The translations under genes were made by a program, and so were the position numbers. Source: Actinomycetota bacterium (GTDB taxonomy: Bacteria; Actinomycetota; Acidimicrobiia; Acidimicrobiales; Ilumatobacteraceae). From it: a stretch of 8,611 bases of DNA. Shown in pieces: positions 1 through 5,986 of this stretch. The notes below the pieces were generated by a model. It was given only the letters and a program-made list of their open reading frames with translations, did no database searches and was not told where the DNA came from. How positions within the stretch are numbered: the first letter of the stretch is position 1; every line of letters begins with the position of its first letter. The stretch lies in the NCBI GenBank assembly GCA_009705435.1, contig WLTJ01000053.1, positions 1 to 8,611 on the forward strand, written 5' to 3'.

Positions 1-1295
1 AAAACTGGTTGATAGACAAGATGTAATTCGTGATTGGCCAACGCCAACTCGAGCGAGGCGGACAATATGGCACGATCCTTGGCAGAATTGCGCATGTTGT
101 CGGTGTATAACTCACAGCGCGAGCGACCTCGCGTTTTGGCGTAATACATAGCGGTATCAGCGTTGCGCATGAGAGCAATTGCGGCATCCAGCAAATTCGA
201 CTCATCACTTTCGCCACGACTCATGACAACGCCGAGACTGGCACCAGTGACGACCTCAATACCTTGTAACAAAATCCGACCAGTGACTGCTTGACGAACG
301 CGCTCGGCAAGATCAAGAGCCGCTTCTTCATCTGTGAGGCCTTCGCATAAGATAACGAACTCGTCGCCCCCGATGCGTGCAACGAGATCACCGGGGCGGG
401 TTGCCGAGACTAAACGACGGCCGATTGTGGTGATCAGCAAGTCGCCGTTTTCATGACCAATACTGTCATTGACGTCTTTGAGTTTGTCGATATCTAGAAA
501 GAAAACAGACACCGTTGATGTGCCTGATCGAGATCGTTCAATAGCCTCAGAAAGCTTGCGCACGAAAAGCGTGCGGTTTGGTAGTCCGGTCAGAGCATCA
601 TGGGTGGCGAGGTGTGCAAGTTCACCCTGCAGACGCAAAGCAGCGCTGATATCACGCGCCAAGATTGTGAGCCGATCTTCACTGCAGGAGGTCTGAACAT
701 CAAAGGTGTGGAGTTCGTTGTCGCTGCCACGAAGCGCCACTTCGCCCCGCCAACGCGAGCCCGGTGTGGCAACAAATTCGCGTGGCATCTGATCGCCGAC
801 AGAGACCGCAAGTTGCTCAAAATTCTCAGCTGCTGTATTGCGGTATATGACATTGCCGGCGAAGTCGGCGATGATGCTTGGGTCCTCTGAATCTGCGAGT
901 AGCGCCAGCAACTTCTCTGAATCTTGATGAAAGATGATCTGACTGGTTGGTAACAAAGCCACCACACCGACATATCCAATGATCGTGCCGTCATCGTCGA
1001 GACGAGCATTGGCTAAAAATCGCAGAGAGCGGACGAGACCATGTGTATCGCTGATGTCGACGAGAATGTCGATCGGCGATGAGGTGTCGTGGGCCTGACG
1101 CCAAGCAACTTCTGCATTGGCACGGTTCTCTGGATGAGCATTGGCCCAAGGAGCTCGAGCAAGGGGAATCGGTCCTCCCTGGAGAGCGAGTTGGCGAAAT
1201 CGCTCGTCGGCGAAGGTCAAGCGACCTGAAGCATCGGTCTCGTATAAGCCGATTTCGGGAGATTGGTCCGTTGAACTGATGACCAAGTTTGGCAC
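1..1295 (-). CDS. PAS-PAS-GGDEF-(EAL) cyclic-di-GMP signalling protein, C-terminus cut by left edge
   Basis: A continuous minus-strand frame of 431 codons runs off the left edge. Residues about 10-115 look like a PAS domain (APWANAHPENR near 50-58, then a PAC-like stretch VRSLRFLANARLDDDG). A second PAS-like domain covers about 130-225. The GGDEF domain follows, with DALTGLPNR at 233-241 and an intact GGDEF active site at 309-313. An RPGD inhibitory-site motif (300-303) lies five residues before it, so product feedback is plausible. The last visible residues, ending LHLVYQP (YQP at 428-430), are the usual opening of an EAL phosphodiesterase domain. The protein is therefore probably bifunctional or a tandem GGDEF-EAL sensor. 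No transmembrane segment is visible, so it is likely cytosolic. I chose the GTG at 1295 because there is no in-frame ATG before about residue 160; a GGAG lies about 10 nt upstream. TTG at 1286 is the alternative. It lies 36 bp after the PEBP-like lipoprotein gene and is probably co-transcribed with it. Confidence 0.9.
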   Translation of the reverse strand, partial: MPNLVISSTDQSPEIGLYETDASGRLTFADERFRQLALQGGPIPLARAPWANAHPENRANAEVAWRQAHDTSSPIDILVDISDTHGLVRSLRFLANARLDDDGTIIGYVGVVALLPTSQIIFHQDSEKLLALLADSEDPSIIADFAGNVIYRNTAAENFEQLAVSVGDQMPREFVATPGSRWRGEVALRGSDNELHTFDVQTSCSEDRLTILARDISAALRLQGELAHLATHDALTGLPNRTLFVRKLSEAIERSRSGTSTVSVFFLDIDKLKDVNDSIGHENGDLLITTIGRRLVSATRPGDLVARIGGDEFVILCEGLTDEEAALDLAERVRQAVTGRILLQGIEVVTGASLGVVMSRGESDESNLLDAAIALMRNADTAMYYAKTRGRSRCELYTDNMRNSAKDRAILSASLELALANHELHLVYQPV

Positions 1296-1331
1296 GCAGT
1301 GGTCGCTCCAACGCGGAGGGTGGTGGAGGAC

Positions 1332-1991
1332 CTAGCCGGTGACGATGCCGGAGGTTTTTGCGGTCACGATTGTGGCGTAATCAATGGCCTGCAAAAGAGT
1401 CTGGGCAGGATCTCCTGATTGCGCATCCAGCATCTGGTCCAGAGCGTGCATCTCCAGGACATAGGTATGAGTTTCACCTGCCGGTGGGCATGGTCCGCGA
1501 TAGCCGATGCTGGGAACCTCAGGAGTACTGAAATCGTTCGCCCCGACAACAGTTCCGACGGGAGTTTCGCCAGCAAATAGCGACGTCACCGAAGGGTCAA
1601 TATTGGCAAGCACCCAATGCACAAATCCTGCGGGGTTCTGTGTTGTGTTACTGGTGTCAATGAGGATAATTGCTAGTGAAACAGTGCCGACTGGAGGCGC
1701 AGTCCAATTCAGTGGGGGAGACTGATCGAGACCGAGACAAGTATGTTCAATTGGAATATCGGAACCGTCGGACCATGAAGTAAAAAGTTCTGTCTCAGAA
1801 CCGTGGTCATCAAGATCAGTGTCCGGTGCTGCAGTGTCAAAACTACCTTGATCATCAGGCGCCAAGGTGGTGGTCATAATTGACTCGTTTTGATTGTCCG
1901 TGGGGAGTTTCATCTCACGGCCATCGTCAGAACAGGCCCCCACGACGAGGACAAGGCCAATCAGTGCGGCGGGATAGAGGCGATGTGTCAT
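1332..1991 (-). CDS. YbhB/YbcL-type PEBP-fold lipoprotein
   Basis: A 219-residue protein. It begins with a basic and hydrophobic signal peptide ending in a lipobox (LVVGAC, lipidated Cys20). An Asp/Thr/Ser-rich linker to about residue 68 follows, then a phosphatidylethanolamine-binding-protein fold. Family signatures are SPPLNW (91-96), GFVHWVLANI (122-131), GANDF (150-154), GYRGPCPP (163-170) and ETHTYVLEMHALD (173-185). The usual DPDAP loop is replaced by IDTSNTTQNP. Bacterial YbhB-like proteins have no settled biochemical role; a ligand-binding function at the outer face of the membrane is the fair inference. The frame stays open upstream to 2129, but ATG 1991 places the signal peptide at the N-terminus and has a TAATAT hexamer 8 nt upstream, so I take it as the start. 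The gene is divergent from mca and lies upstream of the GGDEF-EAL gene. Family assignment is firm, function unknown. Confidence 0.88.
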   Translation of the reverse strand: MTHRLYPAALIGLVLVVGACSDDGREMKLPTDNQNESIMTTTLAPDDQGSFDTAAPDTDLDDHGSETELFTSWSDGSDIPIEHTCLGLDQSPPLNWTAPPVGTVSLAIILIDTSNTTQNPAGFVHWVLANIDPSVTSLFAGETPVGTVVGANDFSTPEVPSIGYRGPCPPAGETHTYVLEMHALDQMLDAQSGDPAQTLLQAIDYATIVTAKTSGIVTG

Positions 1992-1999
1992 GACTGACA

Positions 2000-2005
2000 A
2001 TATTA
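2000..2005 (-). promoter_or_regulatory. Candidate -10 element (TAATAT) for the PEBP-like lipoprotein
   Basis: Read on the minus strand, TAATAT ends 8 nt before ATG 1991, with no Shine-Dalgarno sequence between. This places transcription start at or next to the start codon, giving a leaderless mRNA. No good -35 element is visible. It lies in the 55-bp divergent region shared with mca. Confidence 0.5.
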
Positions 2006-2033
2006 GGGTCCTTTGCTTCACCTCTTGTGGAAC

Positions 2034-2039
2034 TAAACT
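2034..2039 (+). promoter_or_regulatory. Candidate -10 element (TAAACT) for mca
   Basis: TAAACT ends 7 nt before ATG 2047 and there is no Shine-Dalgarno sequence between them, the spacing expected for a leaderless transcript. A weak -35-like TTGCTT at 2013-2018 has a short 15-bp spacer. The position supports ATG 2047, and not the earlier in-frame ATG 1990, as the translation start. Confidence 0.5.
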
Positions 2040-2046
2040 CTCAAAC

Positions 2047-3024
2047 ATGTCTAGTGGCCCTAGTGATTCGTTGTGTGTGCTGACGATCCACGCACACCCC
2101 GACGATGAGGCCTCAAAGGGGGCCCCCACATTGGCCTTGTATCACGATCTCGGCGTTCGTACCGTGCTGGTGTGTTGCACGGGTGGTGAAGAGGGGGATA
2201 TTCAAAATCCAGTTTTGCGTGCCGAAGGAGGCCCTTTCTATGGGCTCAATCCTGAACAAGAAAAGCAAAAACTTGCACTTATCCGTCCCGGCGAATTAGC
2301 GGAGTCGGCACGAATTATTGGCTTTGATGAAGTTGTCATGCTTGGTTATTGGGACTCGGGTATGGCTGACTCACCAGCGAATGAGAACCCAGATTGTTTC
2401 CATCAGGCTGATCTCGATGAAGCTGTGGGTCGTTTGGTGGCGATCATTCGCACCCAGCGCCCTCAAGTGATCATTACTTACGGCGACGATCAACGCGGTT
2501 ATCCGCACCCCGATCATCTCAAGGTGCACGATATTTCATTGCCTGCTTTTCAGCGTGCTGGCGACCCAGCCTGGTATCCCTCGGCGGGTCCGGTGTGGCA
2601 ACCGCTGAAAATGTATTACTCGGTATGGTCGCGCACGCGACTGATTGCTGTGAACGAAGCGATGTTGGCCAAACTTGGGACATCTCCATACGACGAAAAA
2701 TGGCTCAATCGTCCCTCCCAAGATGACCGTATTACTACGCGTATTAACGTGGCCTCCCATATGGCTGCACGGTCGGGTGCTTTACGGGCTCATGCAACTC
2801 AGGTTGATCCAAACGAGTCGTGGTGGTTCGGACTCAATGACGAAGAACTTGCTCGCGCCTACCCTTTTGAAGATTGGGTGCTGGCACATTCGTTGAGCGG
2901 ATACCCGAATGAGGACGAAGTAGAGATAGACATTTTTGCTGGTATCAAAGATGTAATTTCTTTGCGTGATGTAGTGAGCGCACCGAAGCGTTTAACTAAC
3001 CCCGATCCGGTGGTGGCTCCGTGA
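2047..3024 (+). CDS. mca: Mycothiol S-conjugate amidase
   Basis: Mca is a zinc amidase of the LmbE/PIG-L fold. It cleaves mycothiol S-conjugates into GlcN-Ins and a mercapturic acid (AcCys-S-R) that is exported, so it detoxifies electrophiles and antibiotics in the cytosol of actinobacteria. The 325-residue product carries HAHPDDE (15-21), with H17 and D20 as predicted zinc ligands and D19 as the general base. GYPHPDH (151-157) supplies H154 and the third zinc ligand H157. ALRAHATQVDPN (245-256) is close to the mycobacterial Mca sequence. K24, just after HPDDE, matches the Lys typical of Mca and argues against the deacetylase MshB. The protein is slightly longer than the roughly 290-residue mycobacterial enzyme because of a C-terminal tail after about residue 302. 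ATG 2047 is chosen over ATG 1990, which would put 19 unrelated residues in front and overlap the divergent gene's start. Its last bases overlap the next gene. Confidence 0.93.
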   Translation: MSSGPSDSLCVLTIHAHPDDEASKGAPTLALYHDLGVRTVLVCCTGGEEGDIQNPVLRAEGGPFYGLNPEQEKQKLALIRPGELAESARIIGFDEVVMLGYWDSGMADSPANENPDCFHQADLDEAVGRLVAIIRTQRPQVIITYGDDQRGYPHPDHLKVHDISLPAFQRAGDPAWYPSAGPVWQPLKMYYSVWSRTRLIAVNEAMLAKLGTSPYDEKWLNRPSQDDRITTRINVASHMAARSGALRAHATQVDPNESWWFGLNDEELARAYPFEDWVLAHSLSGYPNEDEVEIDIFAGIKDVISLRDVVSAPKRLTNPDPVVAP

Positions 3025-3260
3025 GCGATACGCGCACTATTCAGTTTCGTTTAGTGATGGGTAAGGGTGATGAACGCGTATCTGGCCCCGATGATGCCGA
3101 CACGGTGGCAACGATCGCTAAGGCTGATGCAACGATGGACCTATCAGTCGCGTTCATGAAGAGCAAACTCAAAATTACTGGTGCTACTGGGCCATTATTT
3201 GACGCTTTATCAAGTGGGCAAGCAGCGACGATTATCGCCGAACTTCTTCAGGCTGAATAA
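3021..3260 (+). CDS. Short SCP2-like (sterol carrier protein 2 fold) protein
   Basis: A 79-residue cytosolic protein with no signal peptide. The segment AFMKSKLKITG (44-54), followed by GPLFDALSSG (57-66), closely resembles the C-terminal half of SCP2 domains, where a pattern like AFMxGKLKxxGD is typical. The preceding DADTVATIAKADATMDL fits the strand before it. At 79 residues it is shorter than the usual SCP2 domain of about 100, so it is a minimal or divergent member. SCP2 domains bind lipids or acyl-CoAs in a hydrophobic tunnel, but the ligand here is unknown. The start is GTG 3021, sharing the GTGA overlap with the mca stop codon, which indicates translational coupling and one transcript with mca. 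The gene ends 3 bp before the convergent deacetylase-like gene. Confidence 0.75.
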   Translation: MSDTRTIQFRLVMGKGDERVSGPDDADTVATIAKADATMDLSVAFMKSKLKITGATGPLFDALSSGQAATIIAELLQAE

Positions 3261-3263
3261 ATC

Positions 3264-4112
3264 TCAGTTGCTGTCGCGCATGACTTTGCGTAATGCTCGG
3301 TAACCAATAACGACGGCATTTTGTTGGCTGAGAAGTTCTGTCACTTGAGCGTCATGAAGAGCCATGTCGAGATCATCAATCCATTCTTCGGCATCGTCGC
3401 TGAGCGCGCGAACTTCTGCTGTATCAATCGCCGGCTGAATATGAATCTCGGTGACGCCAGATTGCAAATGACGGATGGCGTTGTACACCCGCTCGCGACT
3501 TCCGGCTCGCCAGTCATGATCGAAATGATCAGGGAAGATGATGCCTTCTTCGGCTGCTAGCCGACGAAATGGAAAGCCAGCTTGTTCGGCGGTCAATGTT
3601 GACGGTAAGCGAATGGGCAATTTAAATTCAACGGCCAATTCAAGATACACATCGAAAAATTCAGGACGAAGTGTGATCACGCTGAGATGCGGTGCGAGAT
3701 GAGAAACATCAAATCCCCATACGATGGCACGCTCAATTTGTGCTCGACATTCACGCAGTACTTCTGCTGGGTCGGCGTGCTCCCAGAGGTCATCAACGTT
3801 GCGTGGGAAACCACCGTCACCGGACAGCAGCGATGGGGCATGAGTAATGGGACCCCAGCGATATAGGGGGTGTTCGGCATTAAGCGTGATGTGCACTCCA
3901 ATGTCTTCACCGTTGTACATTTCGGCTGCGTGCCGCGCCCATGGTGCAGGCACCATCACCGAAGCACAGGACGCGACGCCATCACGAATTGCTGAGTACA
4001 CCCCAACATTGGCACTATGACACGAACCAAGATCATCACAAGAAATGATCACTAGTTTTTGACTTGCCTCGTAGCCGAGTCGCTCGGCGAGAGTTGCCTG
4101 ATTGTCGCTCAC
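3264..4112 (-). CDS. ChbG/YdjC-family carbohydrate deacetylase homologue with altered active-site positions
   Basis: A 282-residue protein without signal peptide or membrane segment. The family removes N- or O-acetyl groups from oligosaccharides using a metal held by Asp and two His. Visible here are IISCDDLGSCHSAN (22-35, with D26-D27), GVHITLN (72-78, H74), HLAPH (138-142), an LPIRLPS segment (165-171) and TEIHIQPA (221-228). From memory of the family, the third motif is usually HLDxH and the last ends in HPA or HPG. Here the Asp is Ala140 and the His is Gln226. The core metal-binding residues D27, H74 and H142 appear present, so metal binding may survive while chemistry or substrate differs. 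The start is GTG 4112, with no Shine-Dalgarno sequence but a TAGCGT hexamer 6 nt upstream. It is the last gene of the minus-strand row, 67 bp after the nuclease gene. Family is confident, activity uncertain. Confidence 0.85.
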   Translation of the reverse strand: MSDNQATLAERLGYEASQKLVIISCDDLGSCHSANVGVYSAIRDGVASCASVMVPAPWARHAAEMYNGEDIGVHITLNAEHPLYRWGPITHAPSLLSGDGGFPRNVDDLWEHADPAEVLRECRAQIERAIVWGFDVSHLAPHLSVITLRPEFFDVYLELAVEFKLPIRLPSTLTAEQAGFPFRRLAAEEGIIFPDHFDHDWRAGSRERVYNAIRHLQSGVTEIHIQPAIDTAEVRALSDDAEEWIDDLDMALHDAQVTELLSQQNAVVIGYRALRKVMRDSN

Positions 4113-4118
4113 ACGTTC

Positions 4119-4124
4119 ACGCTA
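4119..4124 (-). promoter_or_regulatory. Candidate -10 element (TAGCGT) for the deacetylase homologue
   Basis: On the minus strand TAGCGT ends 6 nt before GTG 4112. No purine-rich Shine-Dalgarno sequence is present in the 67-bp gap after the nuclease gene. If used, this gene has its own leaderless transcript instead of depending only on read-through from the nuclease and thiolase genes. No -35 is clear. Confidence 0.35.
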
Positions 4125-4179
4125 TCGGCAACGATTTCGCTCGTGGGGTTTAGTCGGCGGACCTCTTGCTTGTTGTGCC

Positions 4180-4683
4180 TTAACAGGCGCCCCAGAGTCC
4201 CAGTTTTGCGGTTTGAGCATTGCTCGCAAGGGAGGAAAATTCCTCGCTATAGGTCGTGTTGGGGGCGATCGCTAGCGGGCGAGCGAATCCACCGGTCATC
4301 AGGTCACCGTTGACGAAGAGGTTGTCAGAAAAACGAAAGATGTAACCCAATAATCGTCCATAGTGATCTCGTGCTTCAGCATCACGCTGGAGAATCACTG
4401 GAGTGCCAACAGGGAGCAAAAAAGTGGTGCGCTGAGAAGCCTCAGGTCCGTAACACTCGATGGGGGTATTCGGTTTTTTAGTTTCTGGTGTATCAATACC
4501 AATCAAGCGAACGCGTTCGACCTTGCCATCAATGGAGACATCAACTGTGTCACCATCAATCACTTTGACAACACGAGCATTAGCGCCCTGAGGTAATGAT
4601 GAGTCAGAAGATGAACAGGATCCGAGAAATGTACATGCAAGTACGACAAATAGGCATCGCTGTCGAAAGTTGCTGAGATTCAT
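4180..4683 (-). CDS. Staphylococcal-nuclease-fold (SNase/thermonuclease) lipoprotein
   Basis: A 167-residue protein with a lipoprotein signal peptide (lipobox FLGSC, lipidated Cys23) and a Ser-rich linker. An SNase domain runs from about residue 37. Calcium and catalytic residues of staphylococcal nuclease have clear counterparts. VIDGDTV (41-47) gives D43 and D45. VRLIGIDTPET (58-68) gives R59, D64, T65 and E67. The YGR motif (108-110) supplies the second catalytic Arg. CYGPEAS (77-83) is common in bacterial members. The likely role is Ca2+-dependent cleavage of DNA and RNA outside the membrane, for nutrient scavenging or turnover of extracellular DNA. The frame extends upstream to ATG 4713, but ATG 4683 puts the signal peptide at the N-terminus, and 4713 falls inside a hairpin. 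It lies 44 bp downstream of the thiolase gene and 67 bp upstream of the deacetylase homologue, so it may share a transcript. Confidence 0.9.
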   Translation of the reverse strand: MNLSNFRQRCLFVVLACTFLGSCSSSDSSLPQGANARVVKVIDGDTVDVSIDGKVERVRLIGIDTPETKKPNTPIECYGPEASQRTTFLLPVGTPVILQRDAEARDHYGRLLGYIFRFSDNLFVNGDLMTGGFARPLAIAPNTTYSEEFSSLASNAQTAKLGLWGAC

Positions 4684-4690
4684 ATCGTCA

Positions 4691-4715
4691 GTGTGGGAAT
4701 GGTTGAGACCCACAC
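4691..4715 (-). other. Hairpin between the thiolase and nuclease genes
   Basis: GTGTGGG (4691-4697) and CCCACAC (4709-4715) form a perfect 7-bp stem with an 11-nt loop. It lies in the 44-bp gap just upstream of nuclease ATG 4683. No T-run follows on the minus strand, so it does not look like a standard intrinsic terminator. It could be an mRNA structure limiting nuclease translation, an operator, or a processing site. Confidence 0.45.
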
Positions 4716-4727
4716 GGCGTCAACGAA

Positions 4728-5960
4728 TCAGATGCGCTCAATCAGCGTTCCTGTACCGAGACCGCCACCACAGCACATCGAGATGATCGCGTAACGTCCA
4801 CCTATTCGCTCGAGTTCGTATAACGCTTTTGTCGTCAGAATTGCACCTGTGCTGCCGAGAGGATGGCCAAGAGCGATGGCACCGCCATTGGGATTGGTCT
4901 TGGCGAGATCGGCACCGACGGCTTTGGCCCACGCTAAAACAACTGAGGCGAATGCTTCGTTGATTTCAAAAGTATCAATCTTGTCAATGGTCAAGTTGTT
5001 GCGTTCAAGCAAACGTTTCGTGGCGTCAATCGGACCTGTGAGCATCAGTACTGGATCAACGCCGACAAGGCACGTATCAACAACACGGGCACGCGGTGTG
5101 AGACCAAGTTCTTTCGCTTTTTCTTCGGTCATCATCAAAATTGCGCTGGCTCCATCGGAGATTTGCGATGAGTTGCCTGCGGTGTGGACACCATTTTCGC
5201 GTGCCACTGGCTTGAGCGATGCAAGTTTTTCCATCGTGGTTTCACGCATACCTTCATCGCGCGCAACGGTGTGTGTGGTCCCCGTGGGCTTACCATCGGC
5301 ATCTAGATCGGGTGCTTCGACAGTGATGAACTGACCGTCGAAACGACCTTCCTGCCAAGCTTGCGCAGCGCGCTGTTGTGATTGCAAACCGAAGTTGTCG
5401 GTGTCGTCGCGTGTGACATTCCAAATGTCGGCTATGCGCTCGGCGCCTTCAAATTGCGAAGTGAATTCGTAATGCTCGAAGTAACTCTTACTCACAGCCT
5501 TGCCGAGAGAAACTTCCGCCTTAGTCTTGGGGTCTTTGGTGAATGCATTGGAGTTACTGCCAATCGGCACCCGACTCATGGACTCAACACCACAGGCCAT
5601 GGCGATGTCAACGACACCAGAAGAGATCAGCGATGCAGCGAGGCCTGTTGCCTGCTGGCTTGAACCACACTGTGTGTCGACTGTGGTGCATGCGGTGGTG
5701 AGGGGCAGACCGGCCGATAGCCATGCGGTGCGTGTGACATTGAAACTTTGAGCACCGACCTGGCTGACATTGCCGCCGACTACTTGCTCAATTTTTGATG
5801 GATCGATTCCTGTGCGCTCAACAATGGCTTTTTGCACCAATCCGAGCAGGTCAGTGGGGTGGAGGGTCGATAGGCCCCCATTTTTGCGACCTACTGGGGT
5901 GCGCACAGCATCCACGATGACGACGGTACGGCCTGTATTTGATGTGTTGGAGTTAGACAT
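4728..5960 (-). CDS. Thiolase (acetyl-CoA C-acyltransferase), closest in type to steroid thiolase FadA5
   Basis: A 410-residue cytosolic thiolase, full length for the family. It cleaves a 3-ketoacyl-CoA with CoA to release acetyl-CoA (or propionyl-CoA), or runs the reverse condensation. Catalytic features are complete. The nucleophile is C98 in VDTQCGSSQQA, followed by NEAF at 334-337, GGAIALGHP with H366, and the acid/base C396 in MCCGGGLGTG. Long stretches recall mycobacterial FadA5, which shortens the cholesterol side chain: the CGSxQQA nucleophile motif, GMRETTM, HTAGNSSQISDG and the C-terminal GTLIERI. Orthology cannot be settled by eye, so I give no symbol. I chose ATG 5960 over ATG 5969 because TAAGAT ends 7 nt before 5960, which fits a leaderless start, and neither has a Shine-Dalgarno sequence. 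It is divergent from nudC and heads the minus-strand row with the nuclease and deacetylase-like genes. Confidence 0.92.
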   Translation of the reverse strand: MSNSNTSNTGRTVVIVDAVRTPVGRKNGGLSTLHPTDLLGLVQKAIVERTGIDPSKIEQVVGGNVSQVGAQSFNVTRTAWLSAGLPLTTACTTVDTQCGSSQQATGLAASLISSGVVDIAMACGVESMSRVPIGSNSNAFTKDPKTKAEVSLGKAVSKSYFEHYEFTSQFEGAERIADIWNVTRDDTDNFGLQSQQRAAQAWQEGRFDGQFITVEAPDLDADGKPTGTTHTVARDEGMRETTMEKLASLKPVARENGVHTAGNSSQISDGASAILMMTEEKAKELGLTPRARVVDTCLVGVDPVLMLTGPIDATKRLLERNNLTIDKIDTFEINEAFASVVLAWAKAVGADLAKTNPNGGAIALGHPLGSTGAILTTKALYELERIGGRYAIISMCCGGGLGTGTLIERI

Positions 5961-5967
5961 AGGGGTC

Positions 5968-5973
5968 ATCTTA
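5968..5973 (-). promoter_or_regulatory. Candidate -10 element (TAAGAT) for the thiolase gene
   Basis: On the minus strand TAAGAT ends 7 nt before ATG 5960, with no Shine-Dalgarno sequence between. It overlaps the alternative start ATG 5969, which argues against that start. It also shares two base pairs (5972-5973) with the nudC candidate on the other strand. Confidence 0.5.
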
Positions 5974-5977
5974 CGGT
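5972..5977 (+). promoter_or_regulatory. Candidate -10 element (TACGGT) for nudC
   Basis: TACGGT ends 9 nt before GTG 5987, so a transcript would start at or just before the start codon. It is back to back with the thiolase hexamer on the opposite strand in the 26-bp divergent gap. The -35 region is weak (TTGGAG at 5947-5952, 19-bp spacer). Confidence 0.35.
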
Positions 5978-5986
5978 CATGCTCTA

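Noticed and set aside
590..1009. 139-codon minus-strand open frame within the GGDEF-EAL gene
   Set aside because: It is out of frame with the continuous PAS-PAS-GGDEF reading and its composition is not protein-like.
1990..2046. In-frame 5' extension of mca from ATG 1990
   Set aside because: The 19 added residues do not resemble Mca N-termini, and the ATG overlaps the start codon of the divergent lipoprotein gene in a palindromic GTCATGAC. A -10-like hexamer fits ATG 2047.
1992..2129. N-terminal extension of the PEBP-like lipoprotein to 2129
   Set aside because: It would bury the signal peptide and lipobox 46 residues inside the protein and overlap mca.
3261..3263. A shared terminator between the convergent SCP2-like and deacetylase-like genes
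   Set aside because: Only 3 bp separate the stop codons and I see no hairpin with a T-run in either direction there.
4849..5334. 161-codon plus-strand open frame antisense to the thiolase gene
   Set aside because: It mirrors the well-supported thiolase, has no recognisable domain and no start signal.
3264..5960. Thiolase, nuclease and deacetylase homologue as a new dedicated pathway
   Set aside because: Gaps of 44 and 67 bp, a hairpin, a separate candidate promoter for the deacetylase homologue and unrelated functions make a chance row of genes more likely than a system.
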